DNA of 64,000 nt from Liriodendron chinense (lineage: Eukaryota; Streptophyta; Magnoliopsida; Magnoliales; Magnoliaceae). Where the stretch lies: NCBI GenBank assembly GCA_003013855.2, contig PVNU02000773.1, positions 3,165,001 to 3,229,000 on the forward strand, given 5' to 3'. The notes below the pieces were generated by a model, which ran no database searches, was not told where the DNA came from, and saw only the letters and a program-made list of their open reading frames with translations. Shown here piece by piece: positions 46,745 to 59,929 of the stretch. The position numbers and the translations under genes are program-made. Within the stretch, counting starts at the first letter, position 1. Every line of letters starts with the position of its first letter.

Positions 46745-49228
46745 TGTTGGGAATCCCGACAGTGGAAGCACAAATCACATGAGATAAACCACAATGGTAA
46801 CAACCAAGCAAATCGACAATTACAAGACGATTCGAATTTTACATGAAAAAACCCCTCATGGGTAAAAAATCAACACAAAGCGAATCCACTATGAATCAGA
46901 AGTTACAAGAGATTATAGAAGAATAACTTACTCGGATCCCAAAGCCCCACAGAGAAACCCAAGTTACCACAAGCTTTTTTCTCACTTTAAAACCCTCTCA
47001 ACCCATTTAAATACGTTTAGGACTCCTTCTGTTATCCTAATCCCACATTACACCCATTTAAATAGCATAAAATCGAAATTAGAAATGAATCCCGCGCAAA
47101 ACTGCGCAACTAACCTAAATTGTGTAATAGTCGTCGAGCGCCTAACCTAACCCCGACAAATCTCGTCCAGAGAGTAACTAGTTCTGTTCGAAAAATTTCG
47201 GGCGACCGACAACCCCACTTTTTGATCTAATAACGTCCAGATTCTAAAAACCCATCAAGGGGCAATTTCAAGCGCCCGACCCAATCCTATCGATCGCTCG
47301 AAGCCCCCTGGTGTCAAAGTTTGAAGACAAACCTCAACAATCTCCATCGTGGCTTTAATTTTCATTGCTCTACTACTTTTAAGCTCCATTCTTCATCTCT
47401 ACTTCATCTCCTTCATAGCTCCACTGTTTCGCGTGCCCTCATCGACTCGATACCTACACTTTCATACCCTGCTCGCTCATGTGGCTCTTGCGAGCACGCC
47501 ACACACAAGTAACCATGGAATCCACTACAGACCCCACACCCCACCCGAGAAGTGCTCCCGATCAACTTGTAAAGATTGTTGCATCTCCATACCTTCATCA
47601 TCACGAGTGCTCCCTTTGACACTTTACAAACCCGATCAAAGCCAATGAACTTGCACCCCATCGCCTCGAGTGCACCAAGAGAGATTAATTTCTTTTTCAG
47701 CCTAGGGACATGCCTCATATCTTTAAGAAACCGTTCGATCTCATCGAACATCCTAATGCACACCGAACCATACTGACCACCTTGGAGGCGTAGCTATTGC
47801 CTAAAAATATCGATCCATCATCATACTTGCTGTGTGTCATGGATGAACTCTGATCAGGACATATGTGATACAATATACCTGAAACTAAAAGCAATTCCGA
47901 TCCGAATATAGTAAATACATCGCAAACATCACACTCATCCTCCGTAGATTTTGCGGTATTAACCCCCCTAGAAAAATCTTCAAACTTTTCTTACCTTATC
48001 ATGGGATTCTTACAATCCCTCTTCATGTACCCTTTCTCCTTACAAATCCAACACCTCACATTGCTCTTCTGTTTGCCCTTAGATTTAAATCTCGATCGCG
48101 AGCATACCACATCTTGGTCAGAATTTCTTCCCCTCATAACCAGTATGCCTCCTTCGTAGAATAACCTACACCACCGCTTTTGTTTCTCATCGCCTTCGAC
48201 TGAAGGGGTAAGATAATGATCTCAACGCTAATGGTCTCCCTACCTGCGCACAACGAGTCTTTAAATAACTCATATGAATCCGGAAGAGAATTCAACAGAA
48301 TACATGCTAAAATTCGTCTTTCATTTGTTCATCTACATCCAACAATTTGCAAACGAGCCTATTGAAATTATTGATGTAGCTCTCAACATCAGTCCCCTCC
48401 ATCATCTTCATATTGAACAACTAAAGCATAAAATACAAGCGGTTTTCTAGAGATTTTTTAGGGTAGATGTTCTCCAATTTTGCCCATGTATTAGTCGCAG
48501 TCTTCTACCTCATGACATTGTACATGACCTCATTCATTAGGTACAACTAGATTAAGATCATATCCTTCTGATCCATCTTCTTCCACTCTTCTTCTTTAAT
48601 AGATTCTGATCGCTCTCCAAGGAGTGCTTCTTCCAGTCCTTGTTGAACTAGGAGGCCCTTCATCTTGACTTTCCAAAGTTCAAAGTTGTTTTTTTTTTTT
48701 GAATACTTATCTATGTCGAATCTCATTCTAAAATCATTGATACCTCATCTTAGATTCCTTCTGCCGCCCAACATTCACTCTAATACCACTTGTTGGGAAT
48801 CCTGGTAGATAAAGTGTAAATTACATGAAATAAACCGCAACGGCAACAACCAAGTAAATCGACAATCACAAGAGGACAATCCAAATTTTACGTGAAAAAA
48901 CCCCTCACGGGTAAAACACAACAGCACAAAGCGAATCTATTATGAATCAAAAGTTACAAGAGATTCAGAAGAATGACTTACCTGGATCCTAAAGCTTTAC
49001 AAAGAAACTCAAGCTACCACAAGCTTTTTCTCTCACCTTAGAACTCTCTCAACCCACTTGAATATGTCTAAGACTCCTTGTGTTACCTTAATCCCGCATT
49101 ATACCCATTTAAATAGCATAAAATCGGAATTAAAAACAAATCTAACATAAAACCGCGCAACCAACCTAAACTGTGCAACAGTCGTCAGGTGATCGAACCC
49201 GCCAAATCCTATCCAGAGAGTAATTAGG
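46745..49228 (-). mobile_element. Deleted Ty1-copia retrotransposon (copy B)
   Basis: The 3' LTR is 46,745-47,339, the primer binding site 48,778-48,788 and the truncated 5' LTR 48,791 to about 49,228. The pre-integrase ORF (47,413-47,763) is intact. The zinc-knuckle ORF is broken by losses near 48,209 and 48,299. As in copy A, integrase, reverse transcriptase and RNase H are missing. Confidence 0.85.
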
Positions 49229-49334
49229 TGTATTTTTAGTGTGCATGCATAATAATTAAGTATTTTCTCTATTTGAAATGAATATAATTACACCATCACA
49301 TCTCAACGTTATTTACTTATGGGAACTTTATGGG

Positions 49335-49620
49335 CTCCACAATGATGTACGCATTATATCCCTTCCGCCCACTCATTTTTTTTAGATCATTTTAGCCCAT
49401 GAGCCTAAAAATGGCACAGAGCCAAAACTCAAGTGGACCACACCAAAGAAAACAGTGGTTTTAATGGTGGCGTCATTATTCCCATTATTTCCTATTATGT
49501 GGTCCCCTTGATCTTTGGATTTGCCCCATTTTTTGGCTTAGGCGTTGAAATGATTGATATGATTGATAAAATGAATGGATGGCATGGATACAACGCATGG
49601 GGCCCACGTAGTCTACTTCG
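49335..49620. mobile_element. Short MITE (copy B)
   Basis: Counterpart of 6,965-7,250, with the same inverted ends (ATGGGCTCCACAATGATGTA and GGGGCCCACGTAG). Confidence 0.6.
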
Positions 49621-50344
49621 GTTTTTTACCTAAGACCTATAAAAAAGCAAAGATGTCAACTTCTTAAATTGATATTTAATTTTATAATTAATTAATAAAT
49701 GCTAAAATATAAGTAACTATATCAAAAGAAACTGGCCTAAGTGAATACACTAAATGGATTCAATGATTGACTTGAACCACCCATGTGATAGATTCTACTT
49801 TTTAATGCTTATAATTCCTGACTCGTAAGAAAGATGCAGTCATAATAAATAGGGCTCGTTCATAGTTTAGGGTCATCCGATGGGAGTGATTCCTGCACCA
49901 TGAATGGCTCCATTGGTACTGTTGAATCAACTGTTTTGATTGATGATTGGACATGCGATGTGTTATTAAAAAGGTTCGGAGATGTGGCTATGCTAGCATG
50001 AAGGTGGGGACACGAGCAAAACCTTCCGCACTAGGGAATAAAAGCCTGAGGATTAGACCATCATAGTCACCCAATCATTGGCCATAAAGAAAGGAATGAG
50101 AAATATTCCACTTTCAACCAACAAAATTGCTTAACTAGATGGTTAATAAGTTTGGTTGTCCAATCACAACAATTTTGGATCTAGAGCCTAAACTTTCCAC
50201 ACATACTTGCGGCACGTAGCATGTGGAGAAATGTACCACACTGTTTGGATTGATGTACAATAATCCACGTTTAGAAGGACACATGCTAGATTATGTTACA
50301 CCGTATATCTGTCTACCAATATAACTAATAGTATTCTATGATGT

Positions 50345-50840
50345 AGATGGGTGGGACCCCTGATAGTGGGGTTCACATTGTTGTATGTGCCTTAAATCCA
50401 CACCGTCCAACCATTTTGAAAGCTCATTTTAGGGCATGAACCGAAAAACGAAGCTGATTCAAATCTTAGGTGAACCACACTATAAGAAACAGCCGTGATT
50501 GAATCCCCACCATTAAAAACCTCATGAATTCCACCAGAATGTTTATTAGCCATCCAACCCGTTTATAAGGTCACAAACACCTAGATGAAGGGACCACACA
50601 AGTATCATCTTGATCTAAAGATTTTGTGGCCCACAAGAAGTTTTTAATGGTCAATCACAATTGTTTCCTGTACTATGGTCCATCTGTGATTTGGAACTGC
50701 TTCATTTTTTGGATCATGCCCTAAAATGAGTTTTCAATACGATGGACGGCGTAGATGTAATCACGTACATCACAGTGGGCCCCACAGTCAGGGTCCCAGC
50801 GACCTAGGTGGATCCGGGGGTTCACCTAATCCGCTCTCAT
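50345..50840. mobile_element. Near-complete MITE upstream of the P450 gene (copy B)
   Basis: Counterpart of 7,985-8,480. The right part here reads GATGGACGGCGTAGATG, whereas copy A has an extra G, and it ends with CACCTAATCCGCTCTC. About 600 bp separate it from the start codon. Confidence 0.65.
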
Positions 50841-51364
50841 GGATTGCCTAGTGATGTGGCCCGGTTGAATTTAATTGGGCGACGTGCATTGTGTCAACAG
50901 GATACCCGTGGGTTACCGAGGCAATCCCCTCACGGGGTATGCATTATCGATGCAAGGTCCAAACTCTATGCTAATTTTTCACCATCTAAAAAATGATTGA
51001 CTCGTCATCATGAATTGGCACTGATATACAGCCATCCAGACCATCTAAACTGTAGGTCTCATTCTGGATGTGGCACATTTCTAAAATCACACTGATCCAG
51101 CAATTTCAACCATCCAATTAATGTCGAACAAATGGGTGGTCAAATGCAAAATAGTGAGGGGTCCAGAGATTGCCAGTATTATCTTCTCAATGGAAACTTT
51201 TTTATTATCGTAATGCACAGTTGTTATATACTATTGTGAGCTTCAGAAGGGGATGGCTGGAGTGGACTTCTCACGGTAGTGGTTACAAGTGCATTCTCGT
51301 TATTTCTGACTCCAACATGCCCAATCTCGTCGGATTTCGTTTACCTGGTCTCATTTCAGTCTTC

Positions 51365-51372
51365 TTTAAAAA
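51365..51372 (+). promoter_or_regulatory. TATA-like box of P450 copy B
   Basis: TTTAAAAA stands about 85 bp before the ATG after CTCATTTCAGTCTTC, the leader block conserved among the paralogues. Confidence 0.65.
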
Positions 51373-51451
51373 GGCCACACACCATTGCATCTCATCACCT
51401 CTTCATTCCCATTCCTCTCCACTCTCCATCCAACGGTCCATCACACAAACC

Positions 51452-53898
51452 ATGACCGGCGACCTCCAATCCTACGCCATCCTCTTCCTCATCTGGCTCA
51501 TTTCCACTCTCCTTATCCGGACCATCTTCTCCAATTCCCGAACCACAGCACGCGGTCTACCTCCGGGCCCGACATGGCTCCCGATTATCGGACACCTCCA
51601 CGTACTTGGTCCCATCCCTCACCAAGCCTTCCACAAGCTCTCTAAGCGCTATGGCCCCTTCATCCACCTCAACCTTGGCTCTGTCTCCGCTATGGTCGCC
51701 AACAACTCTGACATTGCAAGAGAAATCCTCAAGACCCATGAGACCAACTTCTCTTCCCGACCTCAATCCTCAGCCATCCGTTACCTCGCCTACGGCACCG
51801 CTGGTTTCGCCTTCGCTCCCTACGGCCCCTACTGGAAGTTCTTGAAGAAGTTGTGCATGTCCGAGCTCTTAAGCGGACGCACGCTCGATCAGTTCCAGCC
51901 CATCCGCCGTGAAGAGATCCGGCGATTCTTGCAACTACTGCATACGAAATCCAACGGTGGAGAAGCAGTTAACGTTGGACTAGAGCTCATAACGTTCTCG
52001 AACAACACAGTATCGAGGATGATGATGAGCCGGATATGTTCGGACACGGAAGGGGAGGCGGAGCAAGTGAGGAAGATAGTGCATGAGGTGGCGGTGCTGG
52101 CCGGTACGTTTAACATATCGGATTTTATCTGGTTCTGTCGGAATTTAGATTTGCAGGGGCTGAAAAAGAGGTACCAGGACGTACACCGGAGATTCGATGA
52201 GATGATGGAGAAGATCATCGAAGAGCATGAAGAAGATAGGAAGATGAAGAGGGAGAGAGGCAATGGTGTGAAGGATATTCTCGATATTTTGCTCGAGATA
52301 TCGGAAGATGAGGGCACCGAGATGAAACTGACGAAGGAAAACATCAAAGCCTTTATCCTGGTAAGCTCATTGGCCTTCTCCTCTCCGGACGTCTTGCTTT
52401 CATACGCTTATGGTGGTAACGGGAAGACGTGGGCCCACGTAATGTATTCAGCACATCCGACCCGTACATCAGATACGTGACAACGGACTCAGATTGCGTA
52501 GTGTAGCACACAGCACCCACATCGGTACCGTGTGCTATGGAAAAGCTATGTGGGCCCCACCATGATGTATGTCTTTTATCACGCCGTCCATCCATTTTGC
52601 CAGCTCATTTTAAGGAATGAGCCGAAAAATGGGGCAGATCCAAATCTCAGGGGACCACGCCTGCCATAAAGACTGGTGATTGAACGCTCAAAAGTTTTTA
52701 ATCAAGCTGATATTTGTGTATTCTCTTAATCTAGGTATGTGTGAACAAATCAATGAATTGGATGGCAAATAAACATTACAATGGGACTTAGGAAGTTTTT
52801 AATGGTGGGCGTTCAATCACCATTGTTTCCTGTGGTGTGGTCCATCTGAGATTTGGATCTGCTTCATTTTCATGCTTAAAATGAGCCGGAAAAATGGATG
52901 GACGGCGTGGATTGTAAACAGTCAAGCCCTTGGGCCTCCTTGCCATTATAATCGTCCAACCTGGAGTCAAATTGCAGGGCGAGTGGGGGGCTAAATCAGC
53001 CGGGCTCGGGCATGATTCGTCCAGGTGACTGTTGGTGTGAATCGGATCAGGTCCGACCGGGTCCGAGTCAACTCGGATGGACTTGCCAGAGTCTTAAAAC
53101 AAGTTCCCCACCCCAAAAGTTTTGAAGTCCAAAGGCCCAAGAGATAAAATGGGCTTATAATTACCCGAAGGCCCAACAAATCCAGCAAGCCGATCCCAGC
53201 TTATTTAATATTTGATCAGATGGCATTTATGCTATCTTTTGAATCTTCCACAGGATATCTTTGTGGCGGGAACCGATACGACTGCAATCACAACGGAATG
53301 GGCCTTGGCGGAGCTCATTAACCATCCTGACATTTTCAAGAAAGTAAAGGTAGAGATCGATTCAGTCGTCGGAAATACTAGATTGGTCGAAGAATCAGAC
53401 ATCCCAAATCTTCCTTACCTACACGCAATAGTCAAAGAAACACTCCGACTGCACCCAACAGGCCCACTGATCCATAGGGAAGCCAGCGAAGATTGCAAGA
53501 TTGGAGGCTACAATGTACCAGCTAAGACCCACATGTTCATCAATGTGTGGGCCATTGGAAGGAACCCCGAGCATTGGGTCGACCCACTTGAATTCCGTCC
53601 TGAGAGATTCATGCCGTCCGATGAGAGTGACCGGAGTCACAACGTGGATGTTAGGGGGCAGCATTTTCATTTCTTGCCGTTCGGGAGCGGACAGAGAGGC
53701 TGCCCCGGCACTTCTCTAGCAATGCAGGTTGTACAAACAACGCTTGCTTCCATGATCCAATGCTTCGATTGGACTGTTGGGATCAGCGGAGAGAGTGCAA
53801 CTGTTGATATGACGGAGGGCCCAGGAATGACACTCCCTAGGACACATCCTTTGATGTGTGTCCCTGTTGCCCGTGTAAATCCCCTTCTTTTGAACTGA
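51452..53898 (+). CDS. Cytochrome P450, CYP93-type (gene 1, copy B), intact, two exons
   Basis: Exon 1 is 51,452-52,360 (303 codons, donor CTG|GTAAGC). Exon 2 is 53,254-53,898 (214 codons plus stop, acceptor TTCCACAG|GATATC). The 893-bp intron holds a MITE. The 517-residue protein has an N-terminal anchor (about 8-25), PPGP hinge (37-40), YWKFLKK C-helix, I-helix AGTDTT (308-313), ExxR as KETLR (E365, R368), PERF (419-422) and FGSGQRGCPG with haem ligand Cys453. The frame stays open upstream to 51,170, but the ATG chosen matches all paralogues and follows the conserved leader. CYP93-type, closest in memory to CYP93A; ER-bound monooxygenase; substrate unknown. It differs from copy A in having serine, asparagine and glutamine where the paralogue has alanine, threonine and glutamate (NNSD, ETNFSS, EAEQVRK). 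Confidence 0.9.
52545..52920. mobile_element. MITE in the intron of P450 copy B
   Basis: It runs from TGTGGGCCCCACCATGATGT to GGATGGACGGCGTGGATTG. It is orthologous to the insertion at 10,180 in copy A, with a few substitutions and indels. Confidence 0.7.
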
Positions 53899-54217
53899 CT
53901 TATGAAACACTCTAGTTTGTGATGCCCACATGTGTATGGAACCACCAAACATGCCTGCATGGGAGGTCCACGCTTCTCATCTGGTGGGCCACATTGTCTA
54001 GATCTTCCAGCCTAAAAATCAGAAGATCTACTACACATCGAGTGAGAAGGTCGAATGTGGGGAGCGTGCCACTTTGGCATGTGCTTGTGGGCTTAGCAAT
54101 GAGTAGCCTCGTACTGCGTGTGCGTGTTGCATGTATCTTCCATCGACGCCATGTTTCTAATAAGCTTTTTCAATGTTGTTATTATAATTGGATCAGTTTG
54201 TGATGTAAGGTTTGTGA

Positions 54218-54223
54218 AATAAA
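54218..54223 (+). terminator. Poly(A) signal of P450 copy B
   Basis: AATAAA about 320 bp after the stop codon, in the shared TGTGAAATAAATG context. Confidence 0.5.
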
Positions 54224-54356
54224 TGTTGTGCTTCATGCGAGTAAAGCTTAGGGTCCGTTTGGACAAAAGGATCCTGCCAAATTAGGATTAAGCCTAATCA
54301 TAATTCAGATTGTTAATCTTCTGGGACAACCTAGGCCTGGCCCCCAGTAACACTTA

Positions 54357-55578
54357 GAGCCCATTCGGATTGTAACTTACTTAAGCTACTTATTAGATAA
54401 GTAACTTATCTTGGTTTTTACTTAATTAACAGATAAGCATTTTAGGCAAATAACATACTTATTATCCAAAAGGTAGAAAAGCATGTTTGATTTTCAACAT
54501 CATAAGTAATCATCCCTTAAGTCTATTTGATTACCCTCACATCCACTATCCATCATGCGGGGGCAAGCTTTAATGTGAATAGTTCATTGTGTGGCCCCTA
54601 TCAATGTAGGTTTCCATCATGTGGGGGCCCACCTTGGATGTGGGCCTCTACTTATTTGTTAGTGTCCAACAAAACTGAAAAAACAGCTACACATGGTAGA
54701 TTTGTACGGACATCTCTGTGGACTCCAGGAATGTTCCACAAGTGGACGATGTTGTTCCCATTGTGAAATGGTGGGGCCCACAGAGCCTGGAACAAACAGA
54801 TATTTATGTTTTCCATATCAATTAGGTCTCACGTGGCTTGGTTAACAAGTTTGATGGCAAAATAGCATGTGAACCACACCTCTGATGTGGGCCATCCATC
54901 ATGCGGGGCCCGCCTTGGATATGGTGACCTGGTAAACAGGTTTGATGGCAAAGAAAATCACATCCATCATGTGGGCCTCACCTCTGACGTGGGTCATCCA
55001 TCATGCGGGGCCCGTCTTGGATATGGGTCACTCATCCTTAGGACCAACCTTTGATGTAGACCATCCATCATGTGAGGCCCACCTTATGTGGATCATCCAT
55101 CTTGTTAGGCTGTTCACCTGCACCGTCCATTCATTTCCCAACCTTTGTGGACCCACATCTCCAAGCGGTGGAGATGATGACTTTCACCATTGAAACCTTG
55201 TAAAAGTCTATCTTGATCATATGTATTGAATACACATTGTCCATCTTTTTGCCAGATAATTTTCCTAGACATGGGGCCACTAGGGAGTGGTTCTTAAGAC
55301 TTGCCATGATAGCGTGTTACGGATCCACTCTACTTGTCCGGTTTCAAAGAAGCTTCCCTGCGAATGAGTAGGGTTTCACAAGATGCCCTCAACTATTCAA
55401 CTGATGGGAAAAAACCAAAAAGTAAAAAATAAAAACTAAATTACTTAACAAGTCTTCGGTCCATCAGGAGGAGCTGGTAACCAGCTATTTACCAAATAAT
55501 TAACTTATTCAGAATAAGCAACTAAACTTCTGTTGTCAGCAGAATAAGTAACTTTTTTTGTTGCATCCCAAACGACCC
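54357..55578. mobile_element. Harbinger-like inverted-repeat element (copy B)
   Basis: Flanked by TTA (54,354-54,356 and 55,579-55,581), with the right end CATCCCAAACGACCC. It matches 11,989-13,215 except that 54,425-54,530 is a different sequence (TTTTAGGCAAATAACATAC and following) from the repeated AAGTAATCATC units of copy A. Confidence 0.75.
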
Positions 55579-55581
55579 TTA

Positions 55582-58569
55582 AGGTCCAAGGCCTGGGCCC
55601 AGCCAAGACCTATCATTAGCCTAGTTCAACAGGCCGAAATTTATAGAATCCCTATTTTCCACATGAAAGTCCATAATTTATCCAGTTAGCTAGTGGGCCA
55701 CACGTACATGTACAAAAAATAGACACCCAATAAACGAAATCAACAGTCTACATTCTAGGTGCTCGGGTTGCCTAATGAAGGTTGAAGTATTTGCAGGATT
55801 CGTAAGATATAAAACATGCGCATATAATCTGGTCAGACCGGGCAGACAAAAATTACTTGAGCCCAAAGCCAGTCCGAGAATTGATCAGCCATGCACGCAA
55901 GTCGGCCAAGCTAATTGGTCCAAAGCTGGTCCAAAGCTGGGTCAGGCTGGTCGGATGGGGTGTCTCCAGGCCCATTGAGCCAGCCAGAGATATTTACTAC
56001 GAACGATAATTTATTAGTACGGGTTGATGAATTTAGGTAAAAGAAACTTTCAATCCATTTTATTCAACTCCCAAAAAATAAAAATTCAAAATCAACTTCG
56101 AAGTATGATTAGCTGATAGTGGATTGATCATTCTAGAATAGAGGACGTGGATGGTTTGGATTATTGGGCGTCTTTGCATGTGGGCCACAATGGGACCGTA
56201 CATGCTGGCGATCATGAGTCCTAACAGAGGAAAAACGAACCTGCATGGCTCAGTGGTTGACTCACAAGAGTTTCAACATGACACCCATTGCAGGTTCAGT
56301 GAGTTGGCATGTGTGGGGTGTGTGTGTGCGCGGAAAATAAAAATTAAAAAAAATAAAAAATAAAAATAAAAACAGAGGCAAAACGAACTTGGCCAGCTTG
56401 AGTGGTGACTGATATAGAGATAGGGCAATAAATAACAATAATAAGATTCTAAGGTAAAACTAATAATAATAATAATTTTTTTATCCATGGTCCATCCACA
56501 GGGGCGCAATAGACAGATGTTCTGGATTTCCAAACCATGGACCCTACTAGTTAAAATTGGAAATATAAGAATAGCATGCAAGGTTGTAAGGCCATGTATA
56601 ATATTATTTGGCGTAGAGCAGCCTTCGTCCACAACGAGTCTTATGTCAAGTTAACGTGCAATGATTTTACTTTCCACTGAATGGGATGCGGATTGGACGT
56701 GGACCCTACCACTACCATTTCTGTGGTGACCTGATGTGGCCGGATTTAATTGGGCCACATGCAAAGATGGGCTTGACCAAGTTTGTACTCTCAACCTCAG
56801 TTAAGTTTCAAACATACTTTGTGTGGCTTCATCTCTACTAGCGAGACGTGGCCCAATCAAATCCCGCAACGTCAGGTCACCATAGACATGAGTAGTGGCA
56901 GGGACACCACGCAATCTGCACATGAATAATGGGGCACTGGTATATAGAGACAAAAATCAGGATGGTCCGTTCATTATCACACGATGAAATCAATCTACAT
57001 GTGGCGACTTAACTTATTGAATGTGTGTGGCTCACCTGAAAGGAGAATAATGTTGGTCAACTGATCAATCCAGTTAAACTTGTAGAAGAAAAATGCTTGT
57101 CATAAAAGAGAAATTCAACAGTCCAAATTCGGAGTATGTGTGGCTCATTAGATGAGAATACTCTCTTCACTCCGGACTTAAATTGGTTCCATATGCATTG
57201 CTAATCCAACACATATTCCGCCCTGTTTAGGCACACAGAGCAGCACCCCCTTTTAGGAAATGCCCACTTTGCTTTCAGGAGCAAGGCGGTTATTTCGAAA
57301 TTGATTCTTATTAATTAATTAAAATTCCCGTTTGGTTGCCACTTTGAATTAGAGATCATAGTTTTATAAATTGTATTTTATCAAGATTACTTGCAATCAT
57401 TACCAAAATCTCTAATATATTATTATTGTTACCTAAATCTAGTTGGGCGTGGCGTGAACACACTGGGTTAGGTTTAGACTTGGGCCGGGCTTGGACCTAT
57501 CAGCTTGGCCTTGCATGCATGGCCCTATCAATTTTCAGGTCTGGTTTAGACACTAAGTCATTATAGCCCAACTCAACTTTCTTGTTATATCCTACAAATA
57601 TGCCAATTCCAACTTTGATTAGGCAAATCATTCATGTAGGGCTGCCAATGGGTCAAGCTGGCTCATCCGATTTCAAACCTTAGCCCACTTTAGGCCGAGT
57701 TTGGGCTAAAATATTGTGCCCAAGAGGAGAGCTTGGGGCACGAAAGTGGGCGTCCGCTGCACAGAGGCTCAAGCCAAACTCAGGCTCGGTCGTTCAAATC
57801 ATCATTGCACTAGATCACGCATGTTTGTTTGGCCTTTTGGATCACTCATTGGAAAGATAATTCGAGGAGCATTCAACTAAGATTAGAATTACCTCATTTG
57901 GAAACTGTTAGACCTTTCAAAAGTAGGCTTAAAGTCATCAATTATGAATTTTTTTAGCATCATGTATTTTTATAAAAACACTTATAACTCCCTTATTATA
58001 GGTCGGATCATAGCGATTTTAAGATCATTAGAAAGATAATTCGGTAAGCTTTCAATTAGGACTTGAATCATCTTATTTGTAGATCGTTTGACCTTTCAAA
58101 ACTATATACAAATTCGTCGATCATAGATTTTTCACAATTGATCATAAATCTTTCAAAAGGTCATAATTTTTCCAACATCACATGATCCCAATGAAAAATG
58201 CTCATAACTCCCCTCTTATATGTTGGATCACCGAAATCTTAGGCTCCATGCCCTTATGAACAGTATGGATGGAGGGAGGTTTCGATCGTAAGCATTTCCC
58301 TACCTAATATGCCATGTGACCTATTCTACACCATTGATCTGGTTCTGCCAGATTTTGGTACAAATAGTGTCTGGATCATTTTGCTTTATCGAGTTTGTTT
58401 TGTTTATGTTGGTAAATTGGGTATGTTTTGGTTCCATGAAGTTAGAAGTACTTTGTGGAAGTGATCTTAGTCAATCATCCAAGTTGATGTAGATTGGTCT
58501 TAGCCAAGAAATTACTCAAATTGGACTTTTGCCTATTGCATGCAGCGACTTCACTGCATTTTCATGTAG
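55582..58569. other. Intergenic DNA without a recognised gene (copy B)
   Basis: Counterpart of 13,219-16,201. It has the tRNA-like hairpin (about 56,239-56,297), AT-rich tracts and the 165-bp imperfect direct repeat near 57,840-58,160. No gene seen. Confidence 0.5.
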
Positions 58570-58855
58570 GCCATCGGAAGGGACCCTGAGCATTGGGTTC
58601 ACCCACTTGAATTCCGTCTTGAGAGATTCATGCCATTTGATGAGAACGACCGAAGTCAGCACGTGGACGTTAGGGGGCAGCATTTCCATTTCTTGTCGTT
58701 CGGGAGCGGACAAAGAGGCTGCCCTGATGCTTCTCTAGCGTTGCAGGTCGTACAAACGACGCTTGCTTCCATGATCCAATGCTTCAATTGGATGGTTGGG
58801 ATTGGCGAGAGAGTGCAACTGTTGATATGATGGAGGGCCCAGGATTGACACTCCA
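58570..58855 (+). pseudogene. CYP93-type P450 exon-2 fragment (copy B)
   Basis: It reads AIGRDPEHWVHPLEFRLERF, then MPFDENDRSQ, VDVRGQHFHFLSFGSGQ and RGCPDASLALQVVQTTLAS in one frame, with the haem cysteine present. At GIGE a loss of bases shifts the frame. Sequence ends at CTCCA, where the copia LTR starts (58,856). The first 400 residues and the last 25 or so are absent. Confidence 0.87.
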
Positions 58856-59929
58856 TGTTAGATATAAGGACGGGCTTGGTTAAGTCCTCATTTTCTTCTC
58901 AACCACCAATTCATTACAGCCATCTATTAATTGCAATTACACACCTATACTTACCTTACATGTAAATCTTCCTAAATTATCATGCACCAACTCATTTATA
59001 AATATACATAACCAGTGCATCTCAAATGGTAAGAGAGCACACGGATTCATCTCCATTTCATGCTATTTTATGGTATCAAAGCAACGTTCAATCTAGGCCC
59101 TTGCTTAAAAAAAAATTCAACAAGCAAATCTTGTACCACTGATTAGAGCATACACCATATTGTGGTGTACAGTCTTCTCAATCCCAATCAATCATGACTA
59201 CCGAGTCTTCTTCATCATCCAACGTCAGCTCCCCTACGATTTGTCGGATCTCCATCCAATCTAGTAAACCCGACGACACTCAGCCATTTTATCACGATCA
59301 AGCTCACGTTGGAGAACTATGCCTTATGGCACAATCAAATCATACCTCTTATTCAAGACCAAAACCTTATGGGTTTTATCGATGGGAGTTTCCCTTGCCC
59401 AACTAAAGATATTGCTTTAGCATCCAACACCGGAGACTCATCTGTCAATCCAAATTTTGCCTCTTGGCAGTACCAAGATCAATTCCTGCTTAGCTGGTTA
59501 CTCTTGTCTCTCTCCGACGAAATTCACAGTCAAGTTATCGGTCTTGACAAATCGTGTTCCCTATGGACTGCCCTGAAGAAAACATTCTCTTCTCAATCTA
59601 GGGCTCGCACCATGCAACTTATTCTTGAGTTTCAATCGTTGAGAAAGGGTACAGACTCCATACAGAAGTATTTTCATCGAGCAAAGATGCTATCTCATCA
59701 GCTCTCCCTTGCCTCTCATCCAATTAATGATAAGGATCTCATGCTCTATATTCTCAGTGGCTTGCCTTTTAAAGATGGCCTTTTTCACACTGCAGTTGCA
59801 ACTTGTCCAGATTCGATCTCTCTCAATGACTTGGTCTTCTACTCTTTAAAGAAGTACGTATCTCATGTGACATTAATTTGGATGTTGCTCTTGCTACTGC
59901 TAATGTTGCACAAAAGACCACCCACCCAT
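58856..59929 (+). mobile_element. Ty1-copia 5' portion (LTR, primer site, gag) in copy B
   Basis: Candidate LTR 58,856-59,060; primer site TGGTATCAAAG from 59,071; gag start ATG at 59,194. Gag is frameshifted once, before LENYALWHNQ. From 59,309 the frame is open into the gypsy LTR, giving a UBN2-type domain with WTALKKTFSS and LSGLPFKD. The element is interrupted at 59,930 by the gypsy LTR. Confidence 0.78.
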
